From: DASWJZ01 sp963805325
Lineage (GTDB): Bacteria; Pseudomonadota; Alphaproteobacteria; Rhizobiales; Afifellaceae
Reading direction: 5' to 3'
Length of the DNA stretch: 64,000 bases
NCBI GenBank assembly: GCA_963805325.1
Contig: CAWDTS010000001.1
Span: 558,001 to 622,000, forward strand
The position numbers and the translations under genes are program-made. Of this stretch, positions 1 to 8,579 are shown piece after piece. The notes under the pieces were generated by a model. That model was not told the origin of the DNA. It worked only from the letters and a program-made list of their open reading frames with translations, and searched no databases. How positions within the stretch are numbered: position 1 is the stretch's first letter; each line of letters starts with the position of its first letter.

Positions 1-435
1 GACATGCGTCATTCCCGCCGGCGGCTCGAAGCGGTAGGAGGCGAGTTCCATCATCAGCCCGAGCGGATCGCGGAAATAGATCGAATCCATGAAGCCGCGA
101 TCCTTCACGCCGCTATGCGAAATGCCGCGCTCGTCGAGGCGCTTCACCGCCTGCAGGAACGTCACGCGCGAGACGGAGAAGGCGATGTGGTGGACACTTC
201 CCTGGTCGCGCGCGACGGGTGTGGCATCGGGCGTGCGCGTCTCGTCGGAGAAGACCGTGATCAGGCGGCCGTCGCCGGGATCGAAATAAAGGTGGCTCTC
301 GGTCGCGAGATCGAGATTCGGCTGCTCGAAGACGAAGGGCATGCCGAGCACGCCCTCCCAGAAATCGATCGAGGTCTGCCGGTCGGCGCCGACCAGCGTG
401 ATGTGGTGCACGCCTTGCGTCTGAAGCTTCTGCAT
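1..435 (-). CDS. VOC-family (glyoxalase/dioxygenase fold) protein, C-terminus cut by window edge
   Basis: The reading frame opens at an ATG at 435 and stays open to base 1 with no stop, so 145 codons are visible and the C-terminus lies outside. The start MQKLQTQGVHHITLVGA and the phrase DFWEGVLGMPFVFEQ are typical of the first beta-alpha-beta-beta-beta module of the vicinal oxygen chelate fold. A second module follows with SVHHIAFSV and a DPLGLMMELASY ending. The paired HH..T/HH..F histidines and the late Glu are the usual metal ligands. Members include glyoxalase I, ring-cleaving dioxygenases and epimerases; the substrate cannot be read from the sequence. It lies 123 bp downstream of the sugar ABC-transporter ATPase genes in the same direction, so a role in processing the imported compound is plausible (inference). 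Confidence 0.75.
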   Translation of the reverse strand, partial: MQKLQTQGVHHITLVGADRQTSIDFWEGVLGMPFVFEQPNLDLATESHLYFDPGDGRLITVFSDETRTPDATPVARDQGSVHHIAFSVSRVTFLQAVKRLDERGISHSGVKDRGFMDSIYFRDPLGLMMELASYRFEPPAGMTHV

Positions 436-558
436 CGATTCCTCCGCCGCTCTTGGCCGACGTCCCTTGGCAGCATTCTAGCCGAATGAAGCGGAATTGC
501 GCAGCGGCGAACAGCGCCGCAGGCGGCGGTCGCCCATGCACACTCCGACGCGGATGCC

Positions 559-1639
559 TCAGGCGGAAAAAGCGATGTTCGTGCCAGTGGCCCGGTCGAA
601 ACAGTGCAGCTTTCCGGGATTCAGGCTGAATTTCACCGTGCTTTCGACGTTCACCGGGGTCGTCGCAGGAACCGTCGCGCGGAAGAGATGCTGGTCGACG
701 CGAAGCGTCAAAATCTTCTCGACGCCGTGGTTCTCGACATCGTGAACGCGCGCCTCGACCGCCTCATCGGGACCGACGAGAACATCTTCGGAGCGAATGC
801 CTACGGTGATCGGACGGCGATCGCCGGTCTTGGCCGCAGCCGATTGGAGCGGGACATCGACCTTGCCCGACATCGCAGAGACGCGCCCGCCGCTAAGCTC
901 GCCGTCGAGCAGATTCATCGCAGGCGAGCCTACAAAGCCGGCGACGAAAACGTCGCGCGGGGCGTTGTAGATATCCTGCGGCCTGCCGACCTGCACCACG
1001 CGGCCGGCATTCAGCACGCCGACCTTGTCGCCCATCGACATCGCCTCGATCTGGTCGTGGGTGACGAAGACGAAGGTCGCGCCGAGCTTCATCTGCAGAT
1101 CCTTCAATTCCGATCGCAGAGCCTCCCTGAGCTTGGCGTCGAGGTTGGAAAGCGGCTCGTCCATCAGAAACGCCTTCGGCTCGCGCACGATAGCGCGGCC
1201 GATCGAGACGCGCTGCATCTCGCCGCCGGAGAGCTTGTCGGTCTTGCGGTCGAGAAGATGGTCGATCCTGAGCGTATGCGCCGCCTTTTGGACGCGCTCC
1301 TCGATCTCCGACGCGCTGTAGTTCCTGACCCGCGATCTCAGCGGAAACGCCAGGTTCTGGTGCACGGTGTAGCGCGGATAGAGCGAATAGTACCTGAAAG
1401 ACGAGCGCGACGTCGCGCTCCGCGGCGCTCCAGTCGCGAACGTCCGCGCCGCCGATCGAGATCGTGCCGTCCGTCGGCTTTTCGAGCCCGGCGATCAGGC
1501 GGAGCGTCGTCGTCTTGCCGGCCCCAGTCGGACCGAGAAGCACGAAGAACTCGCCGTCGGCGATATCGAGCGAAAGGTCGCGCACGGCGGTCGCGCCACC
1601 GAAGGTCTTCGTGACATGGTCGAGGCGGATATGCGCCAT
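559..1639 (-). pseudogene. Sugar ABC transporter ATP-binding protein (UgpC/MalK type), frameshifted
   Basis: This is the second ATPase of the importer. The N-terminal part (from ATG 1639) has Walker A GPTGAGKTT near residue 36 and runs to DVALVFQ. The frame then breaks at about 1393-1394. The rest, in another frame, carries signature LSGGEMQR, Walker B AFLMDEP, the H-loop VFVTHDQ and a C-terminal TOBE/MOP-like domain ending at TGA 559-561. The break is one extra base: with one C of the CC pair removed, the frame reads FQYYSLYPRYTVHQ, the normal family sequence, giving about 359 residues. The gene abuts the other ATPase (1641) with no gap. Both halves are well conserved, so a sequencing error or a very recent mutation is more likely than old decay. 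Confidence 0.85.
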
Positions 1640-1640
1640 C

Positions 1641-2756
1641 TTACTCGCTGAGCCTCACATTGATGGCGTCGCCGCTCTTGGAATCGAAGAAGTGCGTCTG
1701 GTTCTCGTCGAGCTTCACCCACACCGTGTCGCCCGGCTTGCCGACAAAGCCGCTCGCGGTGCGCGCGCGCAGGAATTCGTTTCCGACCTTGAGATCGACG
1801 ATGTCGTAAGCGCCGAGCGGCTCGATGATATGCGCTTCGACCGGGACGTGCCCGGCCGCCGCCTCGTGGGAGACCAGCACGGCCTCCGGCCTGATACCGA
1901 GGACCAGATCGGCATCGGGACGGCCGGCGCCGGCCATGCGCTCTTCAAGATCGCGCGGGAAGTCGAAGGCCGCGGCGCCGTCGCCAAGCATCACCTTGGT
2001 GTGCGCGCCGTTCGCCTTGAGCCTGGCCTTGGTGATGTTCATCACAGGGCTGCCGACGAATTGGGCGACGAAGAGGTTCGCCGGATGCTGATAGACGTCG
2101 GACGGTGTGCCGACCTGCTGCAGGACGCCCTCGTTCATGATGGCGATGCGGTCGGCGAGCGACATCGCCTCGACCTGGTCGTGGGTGACGTAGACGGTGG
2201 TCTGGTCGTTCTCCAGATGCAGGCGCTTCAGCTCGGTGCGCATTTCCTCGCGCAGCTTGGCGTCGAGCGCGCCGATCGGCTCGTCCATCAACATCGCCTT
2301 CGGCCGGCGCACGAGCGCGCGGCCGATCGCGACACGCTGCATGTCGCCGCCGGAAAGGTGCGACGGTCGCTGTGAGAGCAAATGCTCGATCTGCAATGAG
2401 TGCGCCACGGCGCGAACCTGGGCATCGATCTCGGCGCGGCTTTCGCGCGTGGCGCGGAGGGGAAAGGCGATGTTGTCGTAGGCGGTCAGGTGCGGATAGA
2501 GCGCGAAGAGCTGGAAGACGAAGGCGATGTCGCGGCGGCCCGGCTGCAGGCTCTGCACCGGCTGGCCGTCGATCAGGATGTCGCCCGTGTCGATCTCCTC
2601 AAGTCCGGCGATGGCGCGGAGCGTCGTCGTCTTGCCGCAGCCGGAAGGGCCCAGCAGCACGACGAATTCCTTGTGCGCGATTGTGAGGTTCAGCTTCCGG
2701 ATGACGTAGTTGTCGCCGAAATACTTCTCGACGTCGCGGAGCACGATCTCGGCCAT
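1641..2756 (-). CDS. Carbohydrate ABC transporter ATP-binding protein (UgpC/MalK family)
   Basis: A 371-residue ATPase that powers import of a sugar or polyol through the two permeases upstream. Visible motifs are Walker A GPSGCGKTT (36-44), signature LSGGDMQR (134-141), Walker B AMLMDEP (154-160) followed by ALDAKLR, and H-loop VYVTHDQ (His 192). A C-terminal MOP/TOBE-like regulatory domain occupies about residues 240-371, as usual for the MalK/UgpC subgroup (family length about 350-380). The signature has Asp where Gln is usual (LSGGQ). It is intact, unlike the neighbouring ATPase, so the importer could work as a homodimer of this subunit. Its ATG at 2756 lies 6 bp after the stop of the small membrane protein gene. 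Confidence 0.92.
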   Translation of the reverse strand: MAEIVLRDVEKYFGDNYVIRKLNLTIAHKEFVVLLGPSGCGKTTTLRAIAGLEEIDTGDILIDGQPVQSLQPGRRDIAFVFQLFALYPHLTAYDNIAFPLRATRESRAEIDAQVRAVAHSLQIEHLLSQRPSHLSGGDMQRVAIGRALVRRPKAMLMDEPIGALDAKLREEMRTELKRLHLENDQTTVYVTHDQVEAMSLADRIAIMNEGVLQQVGTPSDVYQHPANLFVAQFVGSPVMNITKARLKANGAHTKVMLGDGAAAFDFPRDLEERMAGAGRPDADLVLGIRPEAVLVSHEAAAGHVPVEAHIIEPLGAYDIVDLKVGNEFLRARTASGFVGKPGDTVWVKLDENQTHFFDSKSGDAINVRLSE

Positions 2757-2762
2757 GGCGGC

Positions 2763-2963
2763 TCAGCCCTTTTCCCTGGCTGCAGCCGGGTCCGGTTTGA
2801 CGTGTGAGAAGATCAGGAAGCCGACGAGGCCGACGAGGATAATGGTCACCCCGTAGCGATGGAGCACTTCCACCCACGGCTGGCAGAGTGCCACGATACC
2901 GATCACCATCAGCCATTGCGACAGCGGCTCGAACACCTTCACGCTGAGTTCCTTGAATCCCAT
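2763..2963 (-). CDS. Small membrane protein of the ABC importer operon
   Basis: A 66-residue protein with two hydrophobic stretches, roughly residues 16-33 (WLMVIGIVALCQPWVEVL) and 38-52 (GVTIILVGLVGFLIF), and a charged C-terminus (HVKPDPAAAREKG). It sits tightly between the MalG-type permease (stop 2970) and the first ATPase (start 2756), so it is almost certainly translated as part of the operon. Small two-helix proteins occur in some rhizobial polyol/sugar ABC operons, where their role is unclear. I do not recognise a named domain. An accessory or stabilising subunit of the permease is the simplest guess. Confidence 0.6.
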   Translation of the reverse strand: MGFKELSVKVFEPLSQWLMVIGIVALCQPWVEVLHRYGVTIILVGLVGFLIFSHVKPDPAAAREKG

Positions 2964-2969
2964 GGGCCT

Positions 2970-3926
2970 CTATTTCCGGATGGCGCCGAAGGTTACGCCG
3001 CGCAGGAGGTGGCTGCGGAGGGCGAAGGTGAAGATCGCAACCGGCAGCAGGAAAAGAAACGTGCCCGCCGCGATCACTGTCCAGTCGGGCAGACCGGAGC
3101 CAAGCTGCGAGGGAATGAAGGGCGGCGCAGTCTGGGCGCGCCGGTTGGTCATTATCAGCGCAAAGGCGTACTCGTTCCACGCCGTGATGAAGCAGAAGAC
3201 CGCCGTCGCAGCGATGCCTGTCGTCGCCTCCGGCAGCACGATCTTGAAGAACGCCTGCAGCCGCGTGTAGCCGTCGACCAGCGCCGCCTCTTCGTATTCC
3301 TTCGGAATCTCGTCCATGAACCCCTTCATCAGCCAGACCGAGAAGGAGAGGTTGAACGCGACGTAGAGGATAATCAGGCCGATATGCGTGTCGTTCAGTC
3401 CGACCACCCGGTACATCAGATACATCGGAATGGCGACGACGACAGGCGGCAGCATGCGGGTGGACAGGATGAAGAACAGCAGGTCGGCCTCACCTGCGAG
3501 CTTGAAACGTGAGAAGCCATAGGCGGTAAAGGTCCCCATGCCGACCGCAAGAACCGTGCTGATCACCGCGACAATCAGGCTGTTCAGGAAGCGATCGGGA
3601 TAGGCGGAAAGCTGGACGCTGCTGCCAACCCTCAGCACCCGCTCGCCGCCGTCATAAATCTGCTTTTCCCACCACGGCGCCGCGGCATAGTCAGCCGGAT
3701 CGACGGGCTTCGTCATCTGCACCCGCTTGGTGAAGAGCTTAACGAAGGGGGTAATCTCTGGGGTGAAAAACACGGTCGGCGGCACCGACGTCGACAGAGC
3801 GCGCGGTTTGAACGCGGTGGAGCCGATCCAGTAAAGCGGCGCCAGGAACATGACGGTCGCGATGAGCACCGTAACAATCGCGAGCTTGTTGAAAACCGCG
3901 GCGCGAGGCGAGGCGACGACGGCCAT
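2970..3926 (-). CDS. Carbohydrate ABC transporter permease (MalG type)
   Basis: A 318-residue inner-membrane permease. The first helix lies near residues 14-32. A periplasmic insertion covers about 40-108, and further helices follow from 115. The cytoplasmic EAA loop that docks onto the ATPase is clear at 211-233 (EEAALVDGYTR, then FKIVLPEA). The C-terminal helix precedes an HLLRGVTFGAIRK tail typical of the MalG family. The ATG at 3926 is two bases before the stop codon of the MalF-type permease gene, which indicates coupled translation. It forms the membrane channel with that partner; the sugar specificity is not readable here. Confidence 0.9.
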   Translation of the reverse strand: MAVVASPRAAVFNKLAIVTVLIATVMFLAPLYWIGSTAFKPRALSTSVPPTVFFTPEITPFVKLFTKRVQMTKPVDPADYAAAPWWEKQIYDGGERVLRVGSSVQLSAYPDRFLNSLIVAVISTVLAVGMGTFTAYGFSRFKLAGEADLLFFILSTRMLPPVVVAIPMYLMYRVVGLNDTHIGLIILYVAFNLSFSVWLMKGFMDEIPKEYEEAALVDGYTRLQAFFKIVLPEATTGIAATAVFCFITAWNEYAFALIMTNRRAQTAPPFIPSQLGSGLPDWTVIAAGTFLFLLPVAIFTFALRSHLLRGVTFGAIRK

Positions 3927-3927
3927 C

Positions 3928-4836
3928 TCAGCGCTCCTTCACGCGGTTCAGATATTTAACGTAGATGTTGGTGATGGCGAGCACCATGATCAGAACGATG
4001 TAGGCGAGCGCACAGGACTTCCCGGTGTCCCATTGTTGGAAGGCCTGCTTATAGAGCCGGATGGCAATCAGCTCCGTCGTGGGCTGCGTCGACATGATGT
4101 AGGCGATGTCGAAAGTCTTGAACGCCTCCATCGTACGGAAGATCAGCGCGATCAGGAGCAGCGGCAAAACCAGGGGCAAGGTGATCCGGGTGAAGGTGTA
4201 CCAGGCGCCGGCACGGTCGATCGCCGCCGCCTCGTAAAGGTGCTTCGGCACCGCTGAAAGGCCGGCAAGCGAGAGGAGCATCACGAACGGTGACCACATC
4301 CAGATGTCGGTGATCGCGATCGCGTAGAGGGCCGTGTCGGGATTCGACAGCCATGCGAAGCTGCCGAGGCCGAACACGTAATTGATCGGGCCCCAGTTGG
4401 GGCTGTAGAGGAGCTGCCAGAATAGACCCACGACAGCGGCCGACATCATCATCGGCAGGAGCAGCAGCGTGGTGACCAGGCCCTTGAAGCGAAACTCTCG
4501 GTTCAGGAGCAACGCCAGACCAAAGCCGACAAGCATTTGCCCGGCGACGGAGACAATCACGTATCGCGCTGTGATCGCGAAATTCGACCAGATGTGATCG
4601 TCATTCAGCAGGTCGCGATAGTTCTGCAGCCCGACGAAGCTCCACGGGACGTTATTACGGTTAGCAGCATAGTCGGTGAACGAATAGCCGAGCGAATAGA
4701 TCAGCGGAAAGATGTTGAAGACGATCAGGAACAGGACCGTCGGGATTATGAATAGATTGCGGATCGTACGATCGGACCACCCGCGCGCGGCCGCGCGCGA
4801 AGCAGGATCGAGCCGCGTTATCGCCGCTGTTGCCAA
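3928..4836 (-). CDS. Carbohydrate ABC transporter permease (MalF type)
   Basis: A 302-residue inner-membrane permease with about six hydrophobic helices. The EAA loop is at about 201-223 (YEAAAIDRAGAWYTF, then ITLPLVLP). The start is read as TTG at 4836, because a GGGGGA ribosome-binding site lies 7-8 bases upstream and no nearby ATG gives the full N-terminus (MATAAITRLDPAS). It is separated from the binding-protein gene by 69 bp that contain a strong stem-loop. It pairs with the MalG-type permease that follows. Confidence 0.9.
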   Translation of the reverse strand: MATAAITRLDPASRAAARGWSDRTIRNLFIIPTVLFLIVFNIFPLIYSLGYSFTDYAANRNNVPWSFVGLQNYRDLLNDDHIWSNFAITARYVIVSVAGQMLVGFGLALLLNREFRFKGLVTTLLLLPMMMSAAVVGLFWQLLYSPNWGPINYVFGLGSFAWLSNPDTALYAIAITDIWMWSPFVMLLSLAGLSAVPKHLYEAAAIDRAGAWYTFTRITLPLVLPLLLIALIFRTMEAFKTFDIAYIMSTQPTTELIAIRLYKQAFQQWDTGKSCALAYIVLIMVLAITNIYVKYLNRVKER

Positions 4837-4860
4837 CGCAAATCCCCCAGAAGGAAAACC

Positions 4861-4889
4861 GATCGGAGGAGGCTAGGCCCCCTCCGATC
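4861..4889 (-). promoter_or_regulatory. Intercistronic stem-loop after the binding-protein gene
   Basis: GATCGGAGG (4861-4869) is the reverse complement of CCTCCGATC (4881-4889), with 11 bases between. On the transcribed (minus) strand the hairpin follows the binding-protein stop codon and is trailed by GGTTTTCC, a weak T tract. Hairpins in this position are known in binding-protein-dependent transporter operons. They either stabilise the upstream mRNA or attenuate readthrough, so that the binding protein is made in excess over the membrane subunits. Confidence 0.55.
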
Positions 4890-4905
4890 CGCGATTTTCG
4901 GCCGC

Positions 4906-6219
4906 TTAGTAGCGGTTGTACTTCTTGAACGTCGCCGTCCAGTCGGCCTCGGTCTTGTCGAGCGCCTCCTGTGCGGTGCCCTCGCCGCCAACCACAAATG
5001 GATAGATGTGCTGATTGAGCTGGTCGAGAACCTCAGCGTATTCCGGCGTCGCCCAGAAGTCCTTCACCATGAACATGGTGTCGTAGAACGCCTTGTTGTA
5101 CGGCGTGGCGTTCTGGAATTCATCGGACTTCAGCACGGCCTGCGAGCAGGTGTAGCCACCGAGCTCCGCCCACTTCTTCTGGGTGTCGTCCTTGATGAAC
5201 CATTCAAGGAACTTCATCGCCGCCGCCTGCTTCTTGGAGTAGGCGACGATCGAGATGCCCTGACCGCCAAGCGCCGCGAAGCGCTGGCCGCCGGGGCCGG
5301 CCGGATTGGCGAAGAAGCCGGTGACGTCGGCGTTCGGATTCGTCGCTTTGTTCACCAACGGCGGGAAGAAGGCAAAGAAGTTCATGCTCATCGCAGCCAG
5401 GTTCTCGGTGATCGCCTGGTTGTCCTCGACGAAGAAGGTCTTGCCCCAGCCCGGAGGCGTGAACTTGTAGAGCTGCTTGTACATGTCGAGGCCGGCAGCC
5501 GCCTCTTTCGAGTTGGTGATGCCGTCGACCTTGTAAGTCGCGTAGTCGCCGAGTTCGCCGCCATAGCTGAAGATCGTGCTTTCCACGCCCATCGCCATCG
5601 CGTCATAGGAGTTGTCGGTGTAGAGCGCGATGCCGTACTTCTTCTCGTCGGGACGATAGAAGAACTCGGCGATGTCCCGCATCTGAGCATAGGTCTGCGG
5701 CGGCGCGAGATCGTAGCCGTATTTGGCCTTGAAGTTGGCCATTTCGGTCGGATCTTCGAACCAGTCCTTGCGGTAGGCCCAGCCGACCGCGTCGCCCTCG
5801 AGCGGGATGGCCCAGTACTTGCCGCTTCCGCCAGGATACTCGGCGTAATATTTGATCGTCGCCGGCGCCATGACGTCGGTCAGTTTGTGCTTGTTGAAGA
5901 AGTCGGTCAGGTCGACATAATGACCCTGGGTCGCCCCGGCGCCGAGCCACTGCGAGTCGCCAACGACCATGTCGTAGGCATCGCCGTGCGCGTTGAACTC
6001 GGCGAAAGCCTTGGTCTGGAAATCGGTCCACGGCGTCGTCTCGACGGTGATCGTGTCGCCCAATTCCTTCGAATACTCGTTGACGAGTTCCTGCAGGTAA
6101 TTCGCCGGATCCCATTCGGCCCAGAAGATGGTCAGATCTTCCGCGTTGGCGGCTGAATGCAGCCCGCCGGCAAGCACGAACGTTGCGCCCGCCAGCAAAC
6201 CAGTCCACGTTTTTCTCAT
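4906..6219 (-). CDS. Extracellular solute-binding protein of the sugar ABC importer
   Basis: A 437-residue periplasmic binding protein (family 1 fold, typical length 400-450). The start is taken at ATG 6219, because GGGAGGAACGGG stands just upstream and the protein then begins with a signal peptide: MRKTWTG, a hydrophobic core (LLAGATFVLAGG), and an AANAE cleavage region near residue 28. The open frame extends further 5' but that part overlaps the regulator gene. The mature protein has the hinge-type phrases seen in this class (MVVGDSQWLGAG, AIPLEGDAVGWAYRKDWF, ALGGQGISIVAY) and many aromatic residues expected in a carbohydrate cleft. It is the first structural gene of the importer operon. 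The ligand is unknown; the divergent catabolic genes suggest a sugar or sugar acid. Confidence 0.9.
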   Translation of the reverse strand: MRKTWTGLLAGATFVLAGGLHSAANAEDLTIFWAEWDPANYLQELVNEYSKELGDTITVETTPWTDFQTKAFAEFNAHGDAYDMVVGDSQWLGAGATQGHYVDLTDFFNKHKLTDVMAPATIKYYAEYPGGSGKYWAIPLEGDAVGWAYRKDWFEDPTEMANFKAKYGYDLAPPQTYAQMRDIAEFFYRPDEKKYGIALYTDNSYDAMAMGVESTIFSYGGELGDYATYKVDGITNSKEAAAGLDMYKQLYKFTPPGWGKTFFVEDNQAITENLAAMSMNFFAFFPPLVNKATNPNADVTGFFANPAGPGGQRFAALGGQGISIVAYSKKQAAAMKFLEWFIKDDTQKKWAELGGYTCSQAVLKSDEFQNATPYNKAFYDTMFMVKDFWATPEYAEVLDQLNQHIYPFVVGGEGTAQEALDKTEADWTATFKKYNRY

Positions 6220-6287
6220 TTCCCGTTCCTCCCTTGCGATTGCCGTCCGACACGACGGAGCGACAATTCGATTGCGCCGTTTTGCGG

Positions 6288-6992
6288 CTAGCCCTTCCTT
6301 TTGCGCGGCCGTGCTGCCGCGTTCTTGTTGGTTTTTGCTGCAACGCCGGCCCGGTTCTCTGCCGCGGCTTCGGCGATCGCGGTTTCGACGATAGCGTGCG
6401 CCGCCCATTGGGCAACGCGCCGCACCTCGTCGTCGTTGATTCCCCAAATATCCTTGAGGACGATAATGGCCTCAATCCCAAAAATGAGTGACAGGGATTG
6501 TGCCAGCTTGTCAAACGTTTGCGCCGGAATCCGGCCCTTGAGCGGCACCAGCGCGTGGCGCAGCACGGCCTTGCGATTGCCGCGCACGAGGCGCGGCTCG
6601 GAGCCGAGCGTACCAGCCTGGCGACGCGTCCACTGATCGAGCGCCTGCGAAAGCGCGGCGCGGTGCGTCGCCTCATATTTCAGCATGCGCGGAAAGGCGA
6701 AGCCGAAGAGCCCGGCCACTCGACGGTCGGCGTCGGCGTCGTCGGAGTCCCAGGCGAGGATTGGCCCGAGCGCCTCGTCGACGACCGCCTGGATCATGGC
6801 CGCCTGGCTCGGGAAATAGCGGTAGGCGGTGGCGCGCGAGACTTCGGCTGCTTCGGCGACGTCGCTGACGGAGGGAATGAAGCCGTCCTGCATTAGGTGG
6901 ATGGCAGTCGAAAGCATGTGGCGGCGCATACGCGCCCGCGGACCGCGTTCCGCAGCCTCGCTCTGCTCTCGCACTTGACCCGAGACGGACAT
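6288..6992 (-). CDS. TetR/AcrR-family transcriptional regulator
   Basis: A 234-residue regulator. The preferred start is ATG 6992 (MSVSGQVREQSE); the open frame continues upstream, but that stretch lies in the divergent promoter region. The HTH is at about residues 40-75 (PSVSDVAEAAEVSRATAYRY, then FPSQ), the normal TetR DNA-binding signature, followed by a helical ligand domain. The C-terminus is Lys/Arg-rich (AARPRKRKG). It is 68 bp upstream of the binding-protein gene in the same direction and diverges from the catabolic genes at 7148. It is well placed to repress both sides, with the transported compound or a breakdown product as inducer (inference). Known family members bind as dimers to short inverted repeats. 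Confidence 0.85.
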   Translation of the reverse strand: MSVSGQVREQSEAAERGPRARMRRHMLSTAIHLMQDGFIPSVSDVAEAAEVSRATAYRYFPSQAAMIQAVVDEALGPILAWDSDDADADRRVAGLFGFAFPRMLKYEATHRAALSQALDQWTRRQAGTLGSEPRLVRGNRKAVLRHALVPLKGRIPAQTFDKLAQSLSLIFGIEAIIVLKDIWGINDDEVRRVAQWAAHAIVETAIAEAAAENRAGVAAKTNKNAAARPRKRKG

Positions 6993-7014
6993 ACCAATAC
7001 GGTACGGCCGTCTC
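6982..7014. promoter_or_regulatory. Candidate operator in the divergent tetR/catabolic promoter region
   Basis: GAGACGG (6982-6988) and CCGTCTC (7008-7014) form an inverted repeat around an inner imperfect dyad, TACC-AATAC-GGTA. It overlaps the start codon of the TetR-type gene and lies upstream of the divergent PEP-hydrolase-family gene. Nested dyads of this size next to a tetR gene are typical autoregulatory operators. No experiment supports this one. Confidence 0.4.
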
Positions 7015-7147
7015 AAAACAAATGCAAACCAAAAAGCGATAAGAAAGTCGCTTGCAGTCGTCGGGGAGGCGATGAAGCGCAAAGACAGCGTCGGTACGAC
7101 GAGCGCCAGGAGCGCAGCACGCGCTCGCGCGGAGGCCTGAGGCGTCG

Positions 7148-7987
7148 ATGCCACTTATCGCACGCAAAGAAATCCTGGAGAAATTCCAGGACATGGTTCG
7201 CTGCCGCGTCCCGATCGTCGGCGGCGGCGCAGGCACCGGCCTTTCGGCGAAATGCGAAGAGGCCGGCGGCATCGACCTCATCATCATCTACAATTCCGGC
7301 CGCTACCGCATGGCGGGGCGCGGCTCGGCCGCGGGGCTTCTCGCCTACGGCAACGCCAATGAGATCGTTAAGGAGATGGCGGCGGAGGTTCTGCCGGTCG
7401 TGAAGGCGACGCCGGTGCTCGCAGGCGTCAACGGCACCGACCCCTTCGTGCTCATGCCGCAGTTTCTCGCGGAACTGAAGGCGATGGGCTTCTCCGGCGT
7501 GCAGAATTTTCCGACCATCGGCCTTTTCGACGGCGTCATGCGGCAGAGCTTCGAGGAGACCGGCATGGGCTACGGTCTCGAAGTCGACATGATCGCCCAG
7601 GCGCACGCGCTCGACCTCCTCACCACGCCCTACGTCTTCAATCCCGACGAGGCGACGGCGATGACCAAGGCCGGCGCCGACATCGTCGTCGCGCATATGG
7701 GGGTCACCACCGGCGGAGCGATCGGCGCGACATCGGCCAAGACGCTCGACCAGTGCGTCAAGGAGATCGACGCCATCGCCGAAGCCGCCGTGCGCATTCG
7801 CAAGGATGTCATCGTGCTTTGCCACGGCGGGCCGATCGCCATGCCGGACGACGCCGCTTACGTGCTGAAGAGCTGCCGCCATTGCCACGGGTTCTACGGC
7901 GCGTCGTCGATGGAGCGGCTGCCGGTCGAAACCGCGCTGACGGACCAGGTGAGAAGCTTCAAGAAGCTGGCGTTTGACGCGGCCTGA
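7148..7987 (+). CDS. Phosphoenolpyruvate hydrolase family TIM-barrel protein
   Basis: A 279-residue protein related to the PEP hydrolase-like TIM-barrel family (formerly a TIM-barrel signal-transduction domain). Landmarks are IVGGGAGTGLSAKCEEAGG near the N-terminus, LIIIYNSGRYRMAGRGS, VQNFPTIGLFDG, ADIVVAHMGVTTGG and a C-terminal GFYGASSMERLPVE segment. This architecture belongs to the phosphoenolpyruvate mutase-type barrels that make or break C-C or C-P bonds on small acids. The ATG at 7148 follows a GGAGG 16 bases upstream. The gene diverges from the TetR/ABC operon and leads a catabolic operon with a cupin, an isomerase-like protein and an oxidoreductase. The actual reaction is unknown. 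Confidence 0.75.
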   Translation: MPLIARKEILEKFQDMVRCRVPIVGGGAGTGLSAKCEEAGGIDLIIIYNSGRYRMAGRGSAAGLLAYGNANEIVKEMAAEVLPVVKATPVLAGVNGTDPFVLMPQFLAELKAMGFSGVQNFPTIGLFDGVMRQSFEETGMGYGLEVDMIAQAHALDLLTTPYVFNPDEATAMTKAGADIVVAHMGVTTGGAIGATSAKTLDQCVKEIDAIAEAAVRIRKDVIVLCHGGPIAMPDDAAYVLKSCRHCHGFYGASSMERLPVETALTDQVRSFKKLAFDAA

Positions 7988-8013
7988 AGCACCGAGACGC
8001 AAGGAGGAGCGTG

Positions 8014-8418
8014 ATGGCGGGCAAATTCGTGATCGCCAAGGAGATGAAGCCGGAAGTGCTCGAATGGGGCAAGCTCGGCTGGATGAGCAATCCGCCGAAC
8101 ACCGGCGCCAAGCAGCTCACTGTCATCGACGTGACGCTCAGCCCCGGCAAGGGGCACGACTTCCACAAGCACCCCGACCAGGAAGAGGTGATCTACTGCG
8201 TTTCCGGCCAGGTCGAGCAATGGGTCGACCGGGAGAAGCGTGTGCTTGGTCCGGGCGATTGCGCCTTCATCCCCGCTGGCGTGGTGCATGCCTCCTTCAA
8301 CATGGGAGACCGCGACGCCAAGGTCGTTGCAATCCTCGGCCCCTGTGTCGGAGAGATCGGCTACGAGATGGTGGACGTCGCGAGCGACGCACCGTGGAAC
8401 GCGCTTAGGAAGAAGTGA
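8014..8418 (+). CDS. Cupin-domain protein
   Basis: A 134-residue single-domain cupin. Motif 1 is GHDFHKHPDQEEVIYCVSG, with His, His and Glu ligands. Motif 2 is GDCAFIPAGVVHASFN. Together these give the three-His/one-Glu metal site of the fold. ATG 8014 is preferred over GTG 8011; AAGGAGG lies 7-10 bases upstream of either. It lies 26 bp behind the PEP-hydrolase-family gene. Small cupins in sugar operons serve as isomerases, lyases or ligand sensors, and I cannot choose among these. Confidence 0.85.
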   Translation: MAGKFVIAKEMKPEVLEWGKLGWMSNPPNTGAKQLTVIDVTLSPGKGHDFHKHPDQEEVIYCVSGQVEQWVDREKRVLGPGDCAFIPAGVVHASFNMGDRDAKVVAILGPCVGEIGYEMVDVASDAPWNALRKK

Positions 8419-8440
8419 TCGATTGGCGTGCCCTCTGCGG

Positions 8441-8541
8441 TCGTCATTGCCGGGCTTGACCCGGCAATCCATTCCGTCGCGGTCGCGAATGTTACCGCCG
8501 TCACGGAATGGATGCCCGGAACAAGTCCGGGCATGACGACA
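8441..8541. repeat. Palindromic intergenic repeat, family A
   Basis: This is a large imperfect palindrome. GTCATTGCCGGGCTTGAC near 8443 pairs with GTCCGGGCATGACGAC ending at 8540, and the inner arms TCCATTCCGT and ACGGAATGGA pair around a short centre. It fills the gap between the cupin and isomerase genes and could fold into one long hairpin in the mRNA. Elements with this outline are dispersed in many Hyphomicrobiales genomes. It probably lowers readthrough to, or changes the stability of, the following message. Confidence 0.7.
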
Positions 8542-8579
8542 GCTGTGTGATAACGGTGCGCGCGGCTCAGGAGGAAACG

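Noticed and set aside
4861..4889. A strong rho-independent terminator ending the importer operon
   Set aside because: The hairpin is good but the following T tract is short (GGTTTTCC) and the permease genes continue directly, so an intercistronic stem-loop is more likely.
5008..6156. 382-codon plus-strand open frame opposite the binding-protein gene
   Set aside because: Antisense shadow; the minus strand has a signal peptide, a ribosome-binding site and family motifs.
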